From Geobacter sp. (GTDB lineage: Bacteria > Desulfobacterota > Desulfuromonadia > Geobacterales > Geobacteraceae), in the NCBI GenBank assembly GCA_003490025.1, contig DNJC01000079.1, positions 30,591 through 66,815 of the forward strand: a stretch of DNA of 36,225 bases, given 5' to 3'. Of the stretch, positions 33,606-36,225 are shown piece after piece; the stretch's first letter is position 1, and each line of letters opens with the position of its first letter. The notes beneath the pieces were generated by a model. It ran no database searches. It saw only the letters and a list, made by a program, of their open reading frames with translations, and was not told the DNA's origin. The position numbers were made by a program, and so were the translations under genes.

Positions 33606-36104
33606 CTAGCCGCTGGATAACTCGCTCAACACCTCGCGCAGCGTGGAGAGCTTGTACGGTTTCTGGATGAAGCCGGCGAGCCCCTTGCCGACAAACTTGT
33701 GGGTCACCTCCTGTTCGGTGAAACCGCTCGACATGATGACCTTCACTTCCGGGTTCACCTCGCGCAGGGCACGGAAGCACTGCTCCCCGTCCATGTGCGG
33801 CATGGTGAGGTCGAGAATGACCAGGGTGATGTCGCTGCGGCTCTGGTAAGTTTCCAGCGCGCGCCTGCCGTCCTCGGCCGTCACCACCTCGAACCCCAGT
33901 TCCTTCAGCATCTCGCTTCCCAGCGCGCGGATGGTTTCCTCGTCGTCCACCAGTAGGACGGTCCCGCTCCCCTGCCAGTGTCTGCCGTTTCTTTCCTCGT
34001 CCTTGAACAGCTCCGCTGGCATGGTCCCGGCCGGGAAGAGGATCTTGAAGCTGGTCCCCTTGCCCGGTTCGCTGTAGACCTTGATCGCCCCCTTGTGGCC
34101 GCGGACTATGCCGAGAACCGCCGCCATACCGAGCCCCCTCCCCGTGAACTTGGTGGTGAAGAAGGGATCGAATATTCTGGTCACGGTCTCCCTGTCCATG
34201 CCGCAACCGGTGTCGGCGATCTCGATGTAGACGTAGAGCCCGGCTGGGATGGGGTCGGAGAGCCAGGCGCTTCTCAGGTAGGAATCGCTGCACTCCATGC
34301 AGCCGGTGGTGATGGAGATAACCCCGCTCTTGTCGCCGATGGCCTCCGAGGCGTTGATGACCAGGTTCATCACGATCTGCCGGATCTGCGTGGCGTCCGC
34401 GGTCATGGCCGGGAGGGGGCGCTGCAGGTTGTAGCGCAAGAGCGCCTTCTTGGAGATGGAGACGTCCAGCATGTGACCCATCTCCTCCACCAGCCGGTTC
34501 AGGTCGAGTTCCTCGATGAGGAAGCGCCCCTTCCCCGAGTAGGCGAGCATCTGCCGGGCGAGGTCCGAGGCGCGGGCCGCCGCCGTCTCGATCCGGTGCA
34601 GGTTCTCGACCGCCGGAGACTCCGGTTTCAGCCGCATCAGGGCGAGATCGGCGTTTCCCACGATGGCGGTGAGGATGTTGTTGAAATCGTGGGCGATCCC
34701 CCCCGCCAGGACCCCGAGGCTTTCCAGCTTCTGGGTGTGGAGCATCTGTTTTTCCAGCTTCAGGCGTTCCTCTTCCGACTGTTTTCGCTCCGTGATGTCC
34801 CGGGCGGACAGGACCACCTGGGTCGAGGAGACTGGGGTGACATTTCCGGTGAACCAGAACTCATCGCCGCCGATGGTCAGCGAGTAATCGACGGAGACGG
34901 TCTTGCCGGCAGAGAGCGCCTTATGGATCGTGGCAAGGAACAATTCCGCATTTTCTTCGGGGAAGATTTCGTGGAGCCGCCTTCCAAGGAGTTCGTCGGG
35001 CGGGCGGTACAGCTTGTTGGTACTGGTGGGGGCGATCTCGAGGCATCGCCCCTCGGCGTCAAGGATGATGATCACGTCGGTCAGGGAGGCGAAGATGGAG
35101 CGGAGCTTTATTTCCGATGCCGCCAGGGCCTCCTCGGCGTGCTTTCGCTCGGCCACCTCCGTTTGCAGCCTCGCGTTCGATGCCGAGAGTTCCCGCGTTC
35201 TTTCCTCCACCATCAGCTTCAGGATGATGGGCTGGCGGGTAAGCCACCAGGCAGCCAGGGCAGCGAGCGAACTGGCCAGCAGGACGAGGAGGAACTCGGC
35301 CAGGACCACCTTCCTGGAGTACCATCCACCGACCGGCTCGACGGAGAGCGTCCACTCCCCGTTGGGGACCGCGATCCTCTGGCTCATCGGATCCGACAAC
35401 GGCTTCCCCACCGCCCAGAACACCTCCTTTTTCTCGGTGTCCGGATGGATGCGGGAGATCTCGTAGTTGTAATCCTTCTGCAGCATCCCCTGGACGTTGA
35501 CCGACTTGAGGAACTCCTCCATGCGGATCAGGGCGATGCTGAACCCCCAGAACCTCTCGCTGCCGTCCCGGTTCCGCAGGAAAACAGGGAGCCGCCCGAT
35601 GGCCGCCTTTCCCCCCTGGACGAGTTCGAAGGGGCCAGCCAGCGTGAGGCGCCTGGTCCGCAGGGCAAGGATCGCCTCCTTGTTCCTCGTGGTGTCATCG
35701 AGGAGGTTGTGACCGATCGCCTTCTCGTTCCCCTTGAGCGGGACTATCTGGGATATCACCCCGTTGGGTGCGATCTGGAGGCTGCTGATCCCGTGGTAGA
35801 GATCGAGCATCTCTTTTGCCAGCTGCGGGAAGTTGTCGATGCTGCCGTTACCCTGCCGGATCACGGCGGCGAGCGCGTAGGTGGATGAAAGGGAGAGGTT
35901 GAGGTTGTCCTGGATTTCGTGGGCGGCCTGGATGGTGAGGTCGGCGACCTCCTGCCTGCGCGCCTGGATGCGGTTCGTTTCGAACAGCACCATCGTGGTC
36001 CCGATGACCATCACGGCGGCGAGGAAAGCGGCAAGCGTGGCGCTCCAGACACGGAGCATGCTGTCGGGGGGCGGATCGGACTCTTTTTCACCTGGCTTCA
36101 GCAT
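33606..36104 (-). CDS. Hybrid sensor histidine kinase (CHASE-PAS-HisKA-HATPase-receiver)
   Basis: Protein of 832 residues. Order: TM1 (about 18-40), a periplasmic CHASE-like domain (about 60-260; YHGISSLQIAPNGVISQIVPL, NKEAILALRTRRLTLAGPFELVQGG, FWGFSIALI), TM2 (about 268-290), a coiled coil, PAS (about 330-440; EIKLRSIFASLTDVIIILDAEG), HisKA with GGIAHDFNNILTAI (His472), HATPase_c (NLVINASEAIGD, DTGCGMD, GRGLGMAAVLGIV), and a C-terminal receiver (DDEE; Asp765 in LVILDLTMPHMDG; Lys815 in IQKPYK). A HDFNN-type kinase with a terminal receiver usually feeds a phosphorelay. No separate regulator lies next to it. Start ATG 36104 has AAGGTG upstream. Confidence 0.93.
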   Translation of the reverse strand: MLKPGEKESDPPPDSMLRVWSATLAAFLAAVMVIGTTMVLFETNRIQARRQEVADLTIQAAHEIQDNLNLSLSSTYALAAVIRQGNGSIDNFPQLAKEMLDLYHGISSLQIAPNGVISQIVPLKGNEKAIGHNLLDDTTRNKEAILALRTRRLTLAGPFELVQGGKAAIGRLPVFLRNRDGSERFWGFSIALIRMEEFLKSVNVQGMLQKDYNYEISRIHPDTEKKEVFWAVGKPLSDPMSQRIAVPNGEWTLSVEPVGGWYSRKVVLAEFLLVLLASSLAALAAWWLTRQPIILKLMVEERTRELSASNARLQTEVAERKHAEEALAASEIKLRSIFASLTDVIIILDAEGRCLEIAPTSTNKLYRPPDELLGRRLHEIFPEENAELFLATIHKALSAGKTVSVDYSLTIGGDEFWFTGNVTPVSSTQVVLSARDITERKQSEEERLKLEKQMLHTQKLESLGVLAGGIAHDFNNILTAIVGNADLALMRLKPESPAVENLHRIETAAARASDLARQMLAYSGKGRFLIEELDLNRLVEEMGHMLDVSISKKALLRYNLQRPLPAMTADATQIRQIVMNLVINASEAIGDKSGVISITTGCMECSDSYLRSAWLSDPIPAGLYVYIEIADTGCGMDRETVTRIFDPFFTTKFTGRGLGMAAVLGIVRGHKGAIKVYSEPGKGTSFKILFPAGTMPAELFKDEERNGRHWQGSGTVLLVDDEETIRALGSEMLKELGFEVVTAEDGRRALETYQSRSDITLVILDLTMPHMDGEQCFRALREVNPEVKVIMSSGFTEQEVTHKFVGKGLAGFIQKPYKLSTLREVLSELSSG

Positions 36105-36206
36105 CGGAATGCACCTTGCTCAAACGGTTAAGGGTCGTTTCAGGTTGTGGATACCTCAAAACACGCCCATTGTGCAAGATAATTCATGCTGCGATGCCGC
36201 AGACAA

Positions 36207-36225
36207 GGTTGAGGTTGAGGTTGAG
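36207..36225. repeat. Short GGTTGA tandem repeat at the window edge
   Basis: GGTTGAGGTTGAGGTTGAG, three units of six bases reaching the last base of the window, so its full length is unknown. Confidence 0.6.

Noticed and set aside
33978..35888. A 636-codon open frame on the plus strand opposite the CHASE/PAS kinase
   Set aside because: Antisense to a clear kinase, with low-complexity Gly/Asp/Val/Leu sequence and no domain.

Overview
The window comes from a GC-rich, Gram-negative bacterium that is very probably a member of the Geobacteraceae (Geobacter/Citrifermentans/Geomonas group). The evidence is two hexaheme c-type cytochromes of the triheme-repeat kind, an outer-membrane TamA/TamB pair, a bacteriohemerythrin, a FliA-type chemoreceptor promoter, large hybrid histidine kinases, a PilZ protein, and Ig-rich surface proteins with dockerin-like tails. 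This is an inference from gene content; there is no rRNA or tRNA in the window to confirm it.

Layout. 1-2635 (+): the 3' part of a kelch/InlB-like/dockerin-like surface protein and a downstream lipoprotein with a cohesin-like domain. 2743-5760 (-): a 1005-residue NAD-type glutamate dehydrogenase, whose upstream region carries a cluster of GGGTATAACC motifs. 6103-8007: bacteriohemerythrin (-), a DUF3303 protein (+), and a BrnT/BrnA toxin-antitoxin locus (+) whose toxin gene has a one-base frameshift. 8243-14744 (-): tamA, tamB and a small TTG-start gene, in one tightly packed operon. 15154-16877 (+): an acetyltransferase (GNAT) and an M20 deacylase, overlapping by 4 bases. 16903-18880 (-): hexaheme cytochrome, small exported protein, hexaheme cytochrome, preceded by a 25-bp inverted-repeat operator. 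19130-20374 (+): a NamZ/DUF1343 cell-wall hydrolase. 20832-22526 (+): a methyl-accepting chemotaxis protein with an almost perfect sigma-28 promoter. 22922-23923 (+): murB, overlapping the end of a convergent hybrid kinase with HisKA, receiver and Hpt domains (23889-26351, -). 26569-28826 (-): PilZ protein, SYLF-domain protein, glycine-zipper lipoprotein and a small exported protein. 29248-29448 (-): a cold-shock protein. 29801-33053 (-): a beta-rich lipoprotein and a 780-residue Ig-domain protein with dockerin-like repeats. 33606-36104 (-): a CHASE/PAS hybrid histidine kinase.

How it works together. Most of the genes serve the cell envelope or signalling: building the outer membrane (TamAB), exporting and displaying surface proteins (kelch, cohesin-like and Ig proteins), moving electrons across the periplasm (hexaheme cytochromes), remodelling peptidoglycan (NamZ, MurB) and sensing (MCP, two hybrid kinases, PilZ, hemerythrin). 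The spaces between operons hold several families of hairpin-type interspersed repeats, including one with perfect 27-bp inverted arms. I saw no prophage, CRISPR array, insertion sequence or RNA gene. The parts closest to undescribed biology are the cohesin-like/dockerin-like neighbours, the cytochrome-operon operator, the motif cluster ahead of the glutamate dehydrogenase, and the small conserved-looking genes of unknown function attached to tamAB and to the cytochromes.
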